Shown here piece by piece: positions 9,995-18,430 of a stretch of DNA of 64,000 nt. How positions within the stretch are numbered: position 1 is the first letter of the stretch; each line of letters opens with the position of its first letter. This DNA comes from Kitasatospora sp. MAA19 (GTDB taxonomy: Bacteria; Actinomycetota; Actinomycetes; Streptomycetales; Streptomycetaceae). A program made the position numbers and the translations under genes. Location: NCBI RefSeq assembly GCF_029894125.1, contig NZ_JARXYZ010000019.1, positions 62,001 through 126,000 of the forward strand, read 5' to 3'. The notes below the pieces were generated by a model, which was not told the DNA's origin, did no database searches, and saw only the letters and a list, made by a program, of their open reading frames with translations.

Positions 9995-10022
9995 TGTCAA
10001 GAAGACGGCGGCGGCTCCGACC
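9995..10022 (+). promoter_or_regulatory. Putative ECF42-type promoter
   Basis: TGTCAA (9995-10000), a 17-base spacer and CGACC (10018-10022) resemble the reported ECF42 target pattern TGTCGA with a -10 of CGA(C/T)C. It lies 66 bases before the DGPF gene, consistent with autoregulation by the downstream sigma factor. Confidence 0.5.
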
Positions 10023-10052
10023 AGCCGGTCGAAGGGACCAGCCGGTCGAAGG
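10019..10052 (+). repeat. 17-bp tandem repeat in the DGPF leader
   Basis: GACCAGCCGGTCGAAGG is repeated exactly at 10019-10035 and 10036-10052, with a decaying third copy (GCCCAGCCGG). The -10-like CGACC of the putative ECF42 promoter falls at the edge of copy one. Confidence 0.8.
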
Positions 10053-10087
10053 GCCCAGCCGGGCTCGCGAACCACGAGGAGCACACG

Positions 10088-10459
10088 ATGAAGTTCCTGA
10101 TCAGTCTGCACATCAACCCGGCCGTGATCGACGCGCTGACCGACGAGGAGAGGGCGGCGATCGGCGCCGGCCACGGCACGTTCATCGAGGCGCTGAAGGC
10201 GTCCGGCGAGCTGATCGGCACGCAGGCCCTGGTCGACCCGTCGCAGGCCGCCGTGGTGACCGTCCGCAACGGCCAGCCGGTGGTGACCGACGGCCCGTTC
10301 CTGGAGTCCAAGGAGTTCCTGGGCGGCTACTACCTGATCGACTGCGAGAACAAGGAGCGGGCGATCGAACTGGCGGGGCGGATCCCGGACGCCGCGATCG
10401 AGGGCCTGGGTGTCGAGGTGCGGCAGGTCATGTTCTCCGACGGACAATTGGAGGCATGA
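10088..10459 (+). CDS. DGPF/YCII-domain protein
   Basis: 123-residue cytoplasmic protein of the YCII-related (DGPF) family. The diagnostic DGPF is at residues 68-71 within VTDGPFLESKEFLGGYYLID. The family has a dimeric alpha/beta barrel fold and is almost always encoded beside ECF42 sigma factors; its biochemical role is unknown. GAGGAG lies upstream of the ATG. Its stop overlaps the sigma-factor start (ATGA), so the two are translationally coupled. Confidence 0.92.
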   Translation: MKFLISLHINPAVIDALTDEERAAIGAGHGTFIEALKASGELIGTQALVDPSQAAVVTVRNGQPVVTDGPFLESKEFLGGYYLIDCENKERAIELAGRIPDAAIEGLGVEVRQVMFSDGQLEA

Positions 10460-11679
10460 CAGCACGGGGCTTCGAGGACCTGCTGCGTGAGCTCACGCCG
10501 CAGGTCCTCGGCACGCTGGTAGCTCGGTACGGCCGCTTCGAGGGGTGCGAGGACGCCGTGCAGGAGGCCGTCCTCGCCGCCACCGTGCAGTGGCCCGCCG
10601 AGGGGGTGCCGGGCAACCCGCGCGGGTGGCTGGTGACCGTCGCGTCCCGGCGGCTCATCGACCAGCTGCGCAGCGACCACGCGCGCCGGGAGCGGGAGTC
10701 GGCGACGGCCGTCGAGGTGGTGCCCGAGGACGTGCCGGACACCGACGACACGCTCGTCCTGCTGTTCCTGTGCTGCCATCCGGCGCTCACCGCGGCCTCC
10801 CAGACGGCCCTGACCCTGCGGGCGGTCGGCGGCCTGACCACCGCCGAGATCGCCCGCGCGTTCCTGGTCCCGGAGGCCACGATGGCGGCCCGGATCAGCC
10901 GGGCCAAGCAGCGCATCAAGGCGGCCGGCAGCTCGTTCGCGCTGCCCGAGGGAGCGGAGCGCGAGGAGCGGCTGCGGGTCGTCCTGCACGTGCTCTACCT
11001 GATCTTCAACGAGGGCTACACCGCTTCCTCGGGCACCGAGCTGCACCGCGCCGACCTCGCCCACGAGGCGATCCGGCTGGCCCGGATGGTGCACGCGCAG
11101 CTGCCCGAGGACGGTGAGGTGACCGGGCTGCTCGCGCTGATGCTGCTGACCCACGCCCGCCGGGAGACCCGGACGACGACGGCCGGCGACCTGGTGCCGC
11201 TGGACGAGCAGGACCGCAAGCACTGGGACCGCGCGCTGATCGACGAGGGCCTCGGACTGGTCAAGGAGTCGCTGGCCGGCCGAACGCTGGGGCCCTACCA
11301 GTTGCAGTCCGCCATCGCCGCCACGCACGCCGACGCGGCCACCGCCGAGGAGACCGACTGGCGGCAGGTGCACGCCCTCTACCTGATCCTGGAACGGATC
11401 GCGCCCAACCCGATGGTCACCCTCAACCGGGCGATCGCACTCGCCGAGACCGAGGGCCCGGCGGCCGGGCTGGCCCTGCTGACCACCTTGGACGGTGACG
11501 AGCGGATGGCGCGGCATCACCGGCTGCTGTCCGTCCGGGCGCACCTGCTGGAACAGACCGGCGACACGGCCGGGGCGTACGAGCACTACCGCCGCGCCGC
11601 GAAGGCCACCGCCAGCCTCGCCGAGCAGCGCTACCTGGAGGCCCGGGCGAGCCGAACGAGACAGGCCCCGGGGGCCTGA
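10456..11679 (+). CDS. ECF42 family RNA polymerase sigma factor
   Basis: 407-residue extracytoplasmic-function sigma factor. Sigma region 2 is around residues 5-75 (EDAVQEAVLAATVQWP) and region 4 around 110-155 (TTAEIARAFLVPEATMAARI). A long C-terminal extension of about 240 residues, helical and TPR-like, contains LYLIFNEGYTASSG and LILERIAPNPMVTLNRAIAL, which marks the ECF42 group. No anti-sigma factor is encoded nearby; the extension is thought to control activity in this group. The start overlaps the DGPF gene. Confidence 0.93.
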   Translation: MTARGFEDLLRELTPQVLGTLVARYGRFEGCEDAVQEAVLAATVQWPAEGVPGNPRGWLVTVASRRLIDQLRSDHARRERESATAVEVVPEDVPDTDDTLVLLFLCCHPALTAASQTALTLRAVGGLTTAEIARAFLVPEATMAARISRAKQRIKAAGSSFALPEGAEREERLRVVLHVLYLIFNEGYTASSGTELHRADLAHEAIRLARMVHAQLPEDGEVTGLLALMLLTHARRETRTTTAGDLVPLDEQDRKHWDRALIDEGLGLVKESLAGRTLGPYQLQSAIAATHADAATAEETDWRQVHALYLILERIAPNPMVTLNRAIALAETEGPAAGLALLTTLDGDERMARHHRLLSVRAHLLEQTGDTAGAYEHYRRAAKATASLAEQRYLEARASRTRQAPGA

Positions 11680-11732
11680 CCTTCCGCCGCGCCCAAAACC
11701 CGTGGCGTCGGACCGGCCGGCGCGGGACCCTG

Positions 11733-12245
11733 ATGACCATGCTCATCACCGAGTGCCACTCCGCCGACGTCGCCCTGCTGGACGCCCACCTGCCGTCGCC
11801 CTTCCGGACGTCGTTCCACGCGCAGCGCTTCGCCCGCCAGACGGCCGGCAGCAGCACCTACCTGATCGCCTGGCGTGACGGCATCCCGGTCGGAAGCAGC
11901 GAGGTCCGCTGGAACGGGTGCGCCGCCGCCGAGGTCCGACTCGCCGTGCCGCACTGCCCGGAGATCAACGGCCTGTCCGTCGCCGAGCCGCTGCGGGGCA
12001 CCGGCTTCGGCACCGCGCTCATCGGTCATGCCGAGCGGCTGGCCCACGCCGGAGGCGCCGGGCGGATCGGTCTCGGCGTCGACGAGCACGACAATCCCCG
12101 GGCCGCGGCGCTGTACGCCCGGCTCGGGTACCGTCCGGTGGTCCGCTACGTCGACCGCTGGTCCTACACGGACCGGCAGGGGGTGGACCACGACGTCGAG
12201 GATCCCTGCGTCTTCCTCGTCAAGCCGCTCGACCGGGCCGCCTGA
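11733..12245 (+). CDS. GNAT family N-acetyltransferase
   Basis: 170-residue acetyl-CoA-dependent acetyltransferase. The acetyl-CoA loop motif A is visible as EPLRGTGFGTALIGHAE, and the C-terminal NPRAAALYARLGYRPVV is typical of GNAT enzymes. The substrate cannot be told. The ATG at 11733 lacks a strong ribosome site, and an in-frame ATG at 11739 is possible. It follows the sigma factor by 53 bases on the same strand and might be co-transcribed. Confidence 0.85.
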   Translation: MTMLITECHSADVALLDAHLPSPFRTSFHAQRFARQTAGSSTYLIAWRDGIPVGSSEVRWNGCAAAEVRLAVPHCPEINGLSVAEPLRGTGFGTALIGHAERLAHAGGAGRIGLGVDEHDNPRAAALYARLGYRPVVRYVDRWSYTDRQGVDHDVEDPCVFLVKPLDRAA

Positions 12246-12315
12246 CCCGCCGCAGCTCGACGGCCCGGCAGCTCCGCCGCCGGCCTCAGCGGCCCCGTGG
12301 TTCCAGCGCCGGGGC

Positions 12316-12978
12316 TCAGCGACCCTGCGGTTCCATCCCCGGGGTGCCGCGCACCGCGTAGGCGGGCAGCCGCAGCTCGCCGAGGACGGCCCGGGGCAGG
12401 CTCAGCCCGAACCGGCGCTCGACGGCACCGAGGGTGCGTCGGCGGACGGCCGCGGGCGGCTCGCCCGCGGGGCGGCGGGTGATCCCGTCGGGCTCCAGGA
12501 CGCCCGCGGCGACCAGCTCGGGCACCAGCAGGTCGGGCTCCCTGCCCCAGCGCCAGCGCTCCTCGGCGAGGCCGAACCCGCACAGCACGGCGCCGTCGCG
12601 GGCGTAGTCGAGCAGCGCCGGCGGGTGGTCCGGCATCGGGCGGAAGTGGACCACCTCGACCCCGTCGCGGGCTATCTCGGTGAGCAGTTCACCGCCGGTG
12701 GAGTCGCCGTACTCGACCGCGAAGGACCAGCCGCCGGACTCGCCGACCCGGATCACGCCGTCGCCGTCGTCGCTCGGGCGGTACACCTCGATGTCGAGGT
12801 CCCACACCTCGGTGCCGCTGATCGGCCCGGCCGCCGCGGCCGGGTCGGCGCCCATCCGGCGGGCGAGCTCCTGCGGCGGGATCCCGCGGGCGAACAGCAC
12901 GCCGCCGACGGACCGCCCGGCGTCCGCGAGCCACCGGATGCCGTCGCCGTCCCCCACCCCATCGGTACCGCCCGTCAT
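12316..12978 (-). CDS. DUF6461-like hypothetical protein
   Basis: 220-residue acidic soluble protein without signal peptide or membrane segment. The stretches FARGIPPQELARRMG and GGWSFAVEYGDSTGG resemble the uncharacterised DUF6461 family common in streptomycetes. The C-terminal 50 residues are Arg-rich (RRRTLGAVERRFGLSLPR). Convergent with the acetyltransferase gene and divergent from the next gene. A TAGGGT -10-like element lies upstream near 13030-13035. No function is assigned. Confidence 0.6.
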   Translation of the reverse strand: MTGGTDGVGDGDGIRWLADAGRSVGGVLFARGIPPQELARRMGADPAAAAGPISGTEVWDLDIEVYRPSDDGDGVIRVGESGGWSFAVEYGDSTGGELLTEIARDGVEVVHFRPMPDHPPALLDYARDGAVLCGFGLAEERWRWGREPDLLVPELVAAGVLEPDGITRRPAGEPPAAVRRRTLGAVERRFGLSLPRAVLGELRLPAYAVRGTPGMEPQGR

Positions 12979-13192
12979 GACGCCCCCTCACCTCGCGCCG
13001 GCCTGCCGTGGCCGGGCCGCCGGTCCGCACCCTAACCGACGGCACCGACAGTCGGCGGCCGCTCGGCGCACCGGCACGAAGCGGGGGCTATCCCCCCGGC
13101 GAACCCGGCGGCCGGCCCCAGTGCGCCGCGGCCCCGCCTCGACCGAGGATCCCCTTACCGACCTTTCGGGATACCCACGATGAGGAGTGGTC

Positions 13193-14542
13193 ATGACGAT
13201 GGCGAACAGCAAGGGGATCGGCCGACGCGGGCTGATCGCGGCGACGGCGGCGGCCGTCACCACCGCCCTGCTGGCCCCGGCGGCCTCCGCCGCACCGGCG
13301 GCGGACAACCGACAGAACACGGTGGTCCGCGCGTTGGAGCGGGCCGCGCACCCGCTGCGGTCGACCGAGCCCGGCGGCCGTACCGACGACCTGCGGGCGC
13401 TCGGCGCGATGATCGGGGACGCCAAGGTGGTCGGCCTCGGCGAGGCCACGCACGGCTCGCACGAGTTCTTCGCCATGAAGGAACGGGTCTTCCGCTACCT
13501 CGTCCAGGAGAAGGGCTTCACCACCTTCGCCCTGGAGATGAGCTGGTCGGCGGGCCTGCGGATCGACGCGTACCTCCAGGGCGGCGAGGGGGACCCCCGG
13601 CGGATCGTCGAGGAGACAATGGCCCACTCGCCGTGGGAGCGCCAGGAGTTCGTGAGCCTGATCGGCTGGATGCGCGAGTACAACCGCCATCACCCCGAGC
13701 ACCCGGTCCACTTCATGGGCGACGACGTCGGCGCGCCCGGGCTCGGCGACGAGGTCTTCGCCCGGGTCGTCTCCTACGTGCGGAAGGCCGACCCGCGGGC
13801 TCTGCCGCGCCTCGACGCGCTGTACGAGGGCCTGCGCCCGCTCGACGACACCATCGCGTACCTGGGGAAGCCGGTCGCCGAGCGGCGGCAGAACGCCACC
13901 AGGGCGCAGCAGGCGCTGGACCTGGTCACCGCCGCCAGGGGCGACGGCGGTGAGGAGTACGAGTGGGCCGTGCAGCACGCCCGCGTCATCGCCCAGACCT
14001 TCGCCTTCGCCACCTTCGACCTCGACGACGCGGCCTCGGTGAACGCCGCGGAACTCCTCCGCGACCAGGCCATGGCCGACAACACCGCGTGGTGGCAGCG
14101 CCGCACCGGCCACCGGATCCTGCTCTCCGCGCACAACGGCCACGTCGGCTACCTGGCCAGCGATCCCGAGATGTACGCCCGGACGCAGGGCGCCGTCCTG
14201 CGCGACGCGTTCGGCCGGGACTACCTCTCCATCGGGTTCACCTTCGACCGGGGGTCCTTCCTCACCATGGCCGCCTCCCTCGGCGACGCCTGGGACAAGG
14301 TCACCGTGCCCCCGGCCACGCCCGACATGAGCGAGTACACCCTCGACCGGGTCCGCCACCAGGACTACTACGCCGACCTGCGCACCGCGCCGCCCGCGGC
14401 CCGCGCCTGGCTGGACGGCGTCCGCCCGCTCTACGAGGCCGGCTCGGTGTTCACGAAGGACCCGCTGCCCACCCTCGCCCTCGGCAAGGCCTACGACGTG
14501 CTCGTCCACCTCCACCAGGTCCGCGAGGCCGGGAAGCTCTGA
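13193..14542 (+). CDS. Exported erythromycin-esterase family protein
   Basis: 449-residue member of the EreA/EreB-like hydrolase superfamily. A twin-arginine-type signal (GRRGLIAATA near residues 10-19, cleavage after ASA) indicates export. The catalytic-type motif GLGEATHGSHEF places Glu84 and His87 at positions equivalent to EreB Glu43/His46, and a further His occurs in LSAHNGHVGYL. Family members need not act on macrolides, so resistance should not be assumed. GAGGAG ends 5 bases before the ATG at 13193; the ATG at 13199 is also possible. Confidence 0.82.
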   Translation: MTMANSKGIGRRGLIAATAAAVTTALLAPAASAAPAADNRQNTVVRALERAAHPLRSTEPGGRTDDLRALGAMIGDAKVVGLGEATHGSHEFFAMKERVFRYLVQEKGFTTFALEMSWSAGLRIDAYLQGGEGDPRRIVEETMAHSPWERQEFVSLIGWMREYNRHHPEHPVHFMGDDVGAPGLGDEVFARVVSYVRKADPRALPRLDALYEGLRPLDDTIAYLGKPVAERRQNATRAQQALDLVTAARGDGGEEYEWAVQHARVIAQTFAFATFDLDDAASVNAAELLRDQAMADNTAWWQRRTGHRILLSAHNGHVGYLASDPEMYARTQGAVLRDAFGRDYLSIGFTFDRGSFLTMAASLGDAWDKVTVPPATPDMSEYTLDRVRHQDYYADLRTAPPAARAWLDGVRPLYEAGSVFTKDPLPTLALGKAYDVLVHLHQVREAGKL

Positions 14543-14544
14543 GC

Positions 14545-14578
14545 CCCGCCGGCCGTCGGCGGGCGTCAGGCCGGCGGG
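14545..14578. terminator. Convergent hairpin between esterase and marR
   Basis: CCCGCCGGCC (14545-14554) pairs with GGCCGGCGGG (14569-14578), with the stem spanning the end of marR. It probably acts in both directions. Confidence 0.5.
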
Positions 14579-15027
14579 ACGGCCGTGTCGGGGAAGGCCC
14601 GGTCCAGCAGCGCGCGCAGGGTCGTCCGGTCCTGGTCGGAGAGCTGCTCCAGGGCGGTCAGGCCGGACATCAGGTCGGCGCGGATCGACCGGACGGTCCG
14701 CTCGCCCTCGTCGGTCAGGGCGATGTTCTTGACCCGGCGGTCGGCGGGGTCGGGCTCGCGGCGGACCAGGTCGCGGCCCTCCAGCCGGTCGACGATGCCG
14801 GTGACGTTGGAGGCGTCGCAGGAGAGCAGCCCGGCGAGGGCGCGCATGGAACGGGGCCGGGTGAGCAGGCTGAGCGTCTTGCCCTGCATCAGGGTCAGTC
14901 CGCGCCCCGCCGCGGCGGCGGCGAAGTGGCGGTAGTAGGCCGCGGCCACCCGGGCGAGCTGATCCATCAGCTCGATCGGCGTGGCCGGCGGGTCCGGCGG
15001 GGGGTTCTGGTGCACGGTATCGAGCAT
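14566..15027 (-). CDS. MarR family transcriptional regulator
   Basis: 153-residue winged-helix regulator. The DNA-binding region includes ALAGLLSCDASNVTGIVDRL, the wing is DPADRRVKNIALTDEG, and dimer helices lie at both ends. Divergent from an aldehyde dehydrogenase gene, with TTGAGG/CCTCAA boxes in the shared gap, so it most likely represses both. Start set at 15027, where the family homology begins; a longer frame would run into the operator. Confidence 0.9.
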   Translation of the reverse strand: MLDTVHQNPPPDPPATPIELMDQLARVAAAYYRHFAAAAAGRGLTLMQGKTLSLLTRPRSMRALAGLLSCDASNVTGIVDRLEGRDLVRREPDPADRRVKNIALTDEGERTVRSIRADLMSGLTALEQLSDQDRTTLRALLDRAFPDTAVPPA

Positions 15028-15045
15028 AGGCACATTGCTTGACAT

Positions 15046-15109
15046 CCTCAACCATTGAGGTCTACCGTCCAAGAATGCTTGAGGTCATAAACCATCGACG
15101 GCCTCAAGC
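15046..15109. promoter_or_regulatory. TTGAGG-box operator cluster for MarR
   Basis: CCTCAA-CCA-TTGAGG is a perfect inverted repeat at 15046-15060. GCTTGAGG (15077-15084) and CCTCAAGC (15102-15109) form a second, wider inverted pair. All lie in the marR-aldehyde dehydrogenase gap, where a repressor would cover both promoters. Confidence 0.65.
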
Positions 15110-15134
15110 CACCCGGAAGGACCCCGAGACCCTC

Positions 15135-16490
15135 ATGACCCACACCCCCGCCGCTCCGGACGCCACACCCGCCGCGGAAGCCGCCCAGGAACCCGCCGCC
15201 GTCACCGTCGCCCGGCTGCGCGCCGCCTTCGACACCGGCCGGACCAGGCCGCTCGCCTGGCGCCGGGCCCAGCTGGCAGGCCTGCGCTCGCTGCTCACCG
15301 AGCAGTCGGACGCGTTCCTGGCGGCCCTGCGCGCGGACCTCGGCAAGGGCACCGCCGAGGCCTACCGGACCGAGATCGGCTTCACCCTCAACGAACTCGA
15401 CCACACCGTCGCCCACCTGGAGCAGTGGCTCCAGCCGAGGCCGGCCACCGTGCCCGAGGTCTTCCGGCCGGCCGAGGCCCGGGTGGTGCGCGACCCGCTC
15501 GGCGTGGTGCTGATCATCGCGCCGTGGAACTACCCGCTCCAGCTCGCCCTGGCCCCGCTGGTGGGCGCGCTGGCCGCCGGGAACACGGCCGTGCTCAAGC
15601 CCAGCGAGCTCGCCCCCGCGACCTCCGCCGCGATCGCCCGGCTGCTCCCGCGCTACCTCGGCCCGGAGGCCGTCGCGGTGGTCCAGGGCGCCGTCCCGGA
15701 GACCACCGCGCTGCTGGAGCAGCGCTTCGACCACATCTTCTACACCGGCAACGGCGCGGTCGGCCGGATCGTCATGGCGGCCGCCGCCCGGCACCTCACC
15801 CCGGTCACCCTGGAGCTCGGCGGCAAGAGCCCGGTCGTGGTCGAACCCGGCGTCGACCTGGCGGTCACCGCCCGGCGGATCGCCCAGGGCAAGTTCCTCA
15901 ACGCCGGCCAGACCTGCGTCGCCCCCGACTACGTCCTCGCCATCGGTGCGAGCGCCAAGGCGCTGGAGTCCCAACTGGCCGACGCCGTCCGGGAGTTGTA
16001 CGGCGAGGACCCGGCGACCGCCCCCGAGTACGGACGGATCGTCAACGAGCGCCACTTCGACCGGCTCACCGCACTGCTCGACGACGGCCGGACCGTCACC
16101 GGCGGCACCCACGACCGCGCGAGCCGCTACCTCGCCCCGACCGTCCTCGCCGACGTCTCCCCCGAGGCCCCCGTGATGCAGGCGGAGATCTTCGGCCCGG
16201 TCCTGCCCGTCGTCGCCGTGCCCGACCTCGACGCGGCGATCGCCTTCATCAACGAGCGCGACAAGCCGCTCGCCCTCTACGCCTTCACCGAGTCCCCGCA
16301 GACCAAGCGGCGGCTGACCGAGGAGACCTCCTCCGGCGCGCTCTCCTTCGGCCTGCCGGTCTCCCATCTGGCCATGCCCGAGCTGCCGTTCGGCGGCGTC
16401 GGCGAGAGCGGCATGGGCCGCTACCACGGCGAGTACTCCATCGAGACCTTCAGCCACACCAAGGCCGTCGTCGACAAGCCCCTCGCCTGA
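15135..16490 (+). CDS. NAD(P)-dependent aldehyde dehydrogenase (class 3-like)
   Basis: 451-residue enzyme oxidising aldehydes to acids. The cofactor site is in LIIAPWNYPLQLALAP, the general base Glu227 is in LELGGKSP and the nucleophile Cys261 is in AGQTCVAPDY. The shorter-than-500 length and the final FGGVGESGMGRYHGEYS are typical of the class 3/coniferyl aldehyde dehydrogenase branch. The start at 15135 has GGAAGG about 14 bases upstream and follows the operator. A mycothiol-dependent isomerase gene follows at 62 bases, suggesting a shared detoxification or catabolic unit under MarR control. Confidence 0.93.
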   Translation: MTHTPAAPDATPAAEAAQEPAAVTVARLRAAFDTGRTRPLAWRRAQLAGLRSLLTEQSDAFLAALRADLGKGTAEAYRTEIGFTLNELDHTVAHLEQWLQPRPATVPEVFRPAEARVVRDPLGVVLIIAPWNYPLQLALAPLVGALAAGNTAVLKPSELAPATSAAIARLLPRYLGPEAVAVVQGAVPETTALLEQRFDHIFYTGNGAVGRIVMAAAARHLTPVTLELGGKSPVVVEPGVDLAVTARRIAQGKFLNAGQTCVAPDYVLAIGASAKALESQLADAVRELYGEDPATAPEYGRIVNERHFDRLTALLDDGRTVTGGTHDRASRYLAPTVLADVSPEAPVMQAEIFGPVLPVVAVPDLDAAIAFINERDKPLALYAFTESPQTKRRLTEETSSGALSFGLPVSHLAMPELPFGGVGESGMGRYHGEYSIETFSHTKAVVDKPLA

Positions 16491-16552
16491 TCCCGCCCGT
16501 CGCCTGACCCCGCTCCCCAGCCGAACCTCCCTACACCCTAGCGAGCACACCC

Positions 16553-17341
16553 ATGACCACCATCGACCACGGCGCCGCCGTCGCCGCGGAGACCGCCCGC
16601 CTCGTCACCACGCTGCAGGACGCCGATCCGACCACCCCGGTGCCCAGCTGTCCCGACTGGACCCTGGAGGACCTGGCCCGCCACACCGGCAGCGTCCAGC
16701 GCTGGTTCACCGTCCTGCTCCGGCAGCGGGTCCAGCAGCCGCCCCGCAGCCGCGAGGTCGACCTGCGGCTGCCCGCCCGGCCGGAGGGCTACCCCGCCTG
16801 GCTGGCGGAGGCCTCGGCCGAGGCCGGCGCCACGTTCGCGGAGACCGACCTCGACGCCCCGATGTGGGCCTGGGGCGCCGACCAGCACGCCCGCTTCTGG
16901 GTGCGGCGGATGCTGTTCGAGACCCTGGTGCACCGCGCCGACGCGGAGCTCGCGCTCGGGCGCACCCCGGAGTTCGACCCGGAACTCGCCGCCGACGGGG
17001 TCGACGAGTTCCTCACCAACCTGCCCTTCGCCGCGATCTTCGCCCCGAAGACCGCCGAGCTGCGCGGCCCGGACCGCACCATCCGCTTCACCCGCACCGA
17101 CGCGAACGCCTCCGACGGCGGCAGCGGGGGCGGCGACTGGCTGATCCGCCTGCGGCCCGACGGCTTCGGGCTCGACCCGGACGGCGCCGCCGCGGACCCG
17201 ATCGCGGACGCCACCGTCCGCGGGAGCGCCGCCGATCTGCTGCTGCTCCTCTACGGCCGGCTCGACCGCACCTGCACCCGTCTCGACGTGCGCGGGGACG
17301 ACGAACTGCTCGCGCACTGGTTCGCCAACTCGGCGTTCTGA
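16553..17341 (+). CDS. Maleylpyruvate isomerase family mycothiol-dependent enzyme
   Basis: 262-residue DinB-like four-helix-bundle protein of the MDMPI family, which use mycothiol and a divalent metal. Early motifs PSCPDWTLEDLARHTG and the metal-type histidine in RRMLFETLVHRADAE are visible; the C-terminal domain ends RLDVRGDDELLAHWF. True maleylpyruvate isomerases are one small branch, so the substrate is not fixed. Probably co-transcribed with the upstream aldehyde dehydrogenase; a hairpin terminator follows. Confidence 0.87.
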   Translation: MTTIDHGAAVAAETARLVTTLQDADPTTPVPSCPDWTLEDLARHTGSVQRWFTVLLRQRVQQPPRSREVDLRLPARPEGYPAWLAEASAEAGATFAETDLDAPMWAWGADQHARFWVRRMLFETLVHRADAELALGRTPEFDPELAADGVDEFLTNLPFAAIFAPKTAELRGPDRTIRFTRTDANASDGGSGGGDWLIRLRPDGFGLDPDGAAADPIADATVRGSAADLLLLLYGRLDRTCTRLDVRGDDELLAHWFANSAF

Positions 17342-17346
17342 CCGGC

Positions 17347-17386
17347 CCGGGCGAGGGGTGCCGCACGGCCGCAGCCCCTCGCCCGG
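17347..17386 (+). terminator. 12-bp hairpin terminator
   Basis: CCGGGCGAGGGG (17347-17358) pairs with CCCCTCGCCCGG (17375-17386) right after the mycothiol-dependent enzyme gene. Confidence 0.75.
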
Positions 17387-17465
17387 CAGGCACGATCGAC
17401 TGTCAGTGGTCGCTGGTAGCGTGGCTTTCCGTCAGTGGACGATCAAGGAAAGGCGGTATCAGGTC

Positions 17466-18371
17466 ATGGACGTGGCGTGCCACGAACTCGTGCAGCAGCG
17501 GATCACCGACGCGCTGGACGGCATCCAGGACCGGGCACTCAACTCCTGGTACCTGATCCACTACGGCCATCTGACCATCAAGACGATCCGGGAGATGGGC
17601 GAGGAACTCCTCGACCACGTCGGCGCGCTCACCCTGGAGGACCGTCCGCTCGGCGGCGCCCGCGCCCGCATCATCCTGGAGACGGCGGCCGAGTGCGCAC
17701 TCGGCGTCCTGTCCCTCGGCTGCTTCCCCGAGGGCGACTTCGAGGTGCCCTTCCCGTTCATCGGCGAGACGCTGACCAGTGATGAGACCCGCTTCGCGGG
17801 CGACGTGGACTTCGCCCCCACGGCCGCCACCTGGGTCGACGCCTTCGCGATGTGCGTGATCAGCGGCCTGGTCTGGGACCGCGACCGCATGCTCGGCCCA
17901 CTGCTGAAGGACGACTACGGGCCCTCGGTCCGCGACGGCCTACCGTACTCGGACTTGGACTCGACCTCCGATCCGGCGAGCCTCGCCGAGATGGACGCGC
18001 TCTGTTCCTACCTCTACGTCGTGGCGACGGCCATCTCGCCCTGGGTCGCACCCGGCCCGGTCCCGCTGCGCAAGCCCGACGCCGGGGAGCGCGCCGCCGC
18101 GGCCCAGGCCCTGGACGCCGTCGGCGGGCTGACGCCGGACCAGCAGCTGCTCCGTGTCCTGCTCGACGACGACCAGGCCGCCTTCGAGCAGGCCCTGGCC
18201 GACCGCCTCGTCCGGCACCGCGAGAGCACGCCCCCGACGTCCTACGCCCGAAGCCTCGTCCCGGTCCTGCCCATCGCCCTGGCCGCGCTGGCCGTCCAGG
18301 CCCACGGCTGGCAGCTGGGCGTCTCCTCCGGCTACCTTCCGGCGACGCTCATACAGCCCCGGGGGGTCTGA
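17466..18371 (+). CDS. Immunity 49 (Imm49) family protein
   Basis: 301-residue soluble protein matching the Imm49 family of polymorphic-toxin immunity proteins. Characteristic stretches are LNSWYLIHYGHLTIKTIREM and RIILETAAECALGVLSLGC, with a Trp/aromatic-rich middle. Imm49 proteins normally neutralise a cognate secreted toxin, but no toxin or secretion gene is adjacent, so this is an orphan, perhaps protecting against kin or acquired on its own. Start set at ATG 17466 after AAAGGCGG; slightly longer starts are possible. Confidence 0.75.
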   Translation: MDVACHELVQQRITDALDGIQDRALNSWYLIHYGHLTIKTIREMGEELLDHVGALTLEDRPLGGARARIILETAAECALGVLSLGCFPEGDFEVPFPFIGETLTSDETRFAGDVDFAPTAATWVDAFAMCVISGLVWDRDRMLGPLLKDDYGPSVRDGLPYSDLDSTSDPASLAEMDALCSYLYVVATAISPWVAPGPVPLRKPDAGERAAAAQALDAVGGLTPDQQLLRVLLDDDQAAFEQALADRLVRHRESTPPTSYARSLVPVLPIALAALAVQAHGWQLGVSSGYLPATLIQPRGV

Positions 18372-18430
18372 CCGCTCCCCGGCCGGATCCGACCGGCTGG
18401 GACCACTGCACTGGCCCCGACGCCGCCGCG

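Noticed and set aside
13193..14542. Macrolide resistance gene
   Set aside because: The erythromycin-esterase superfamily is broad and the protein is exported. The active-site motif alone does not show macrolide hydrolysis.
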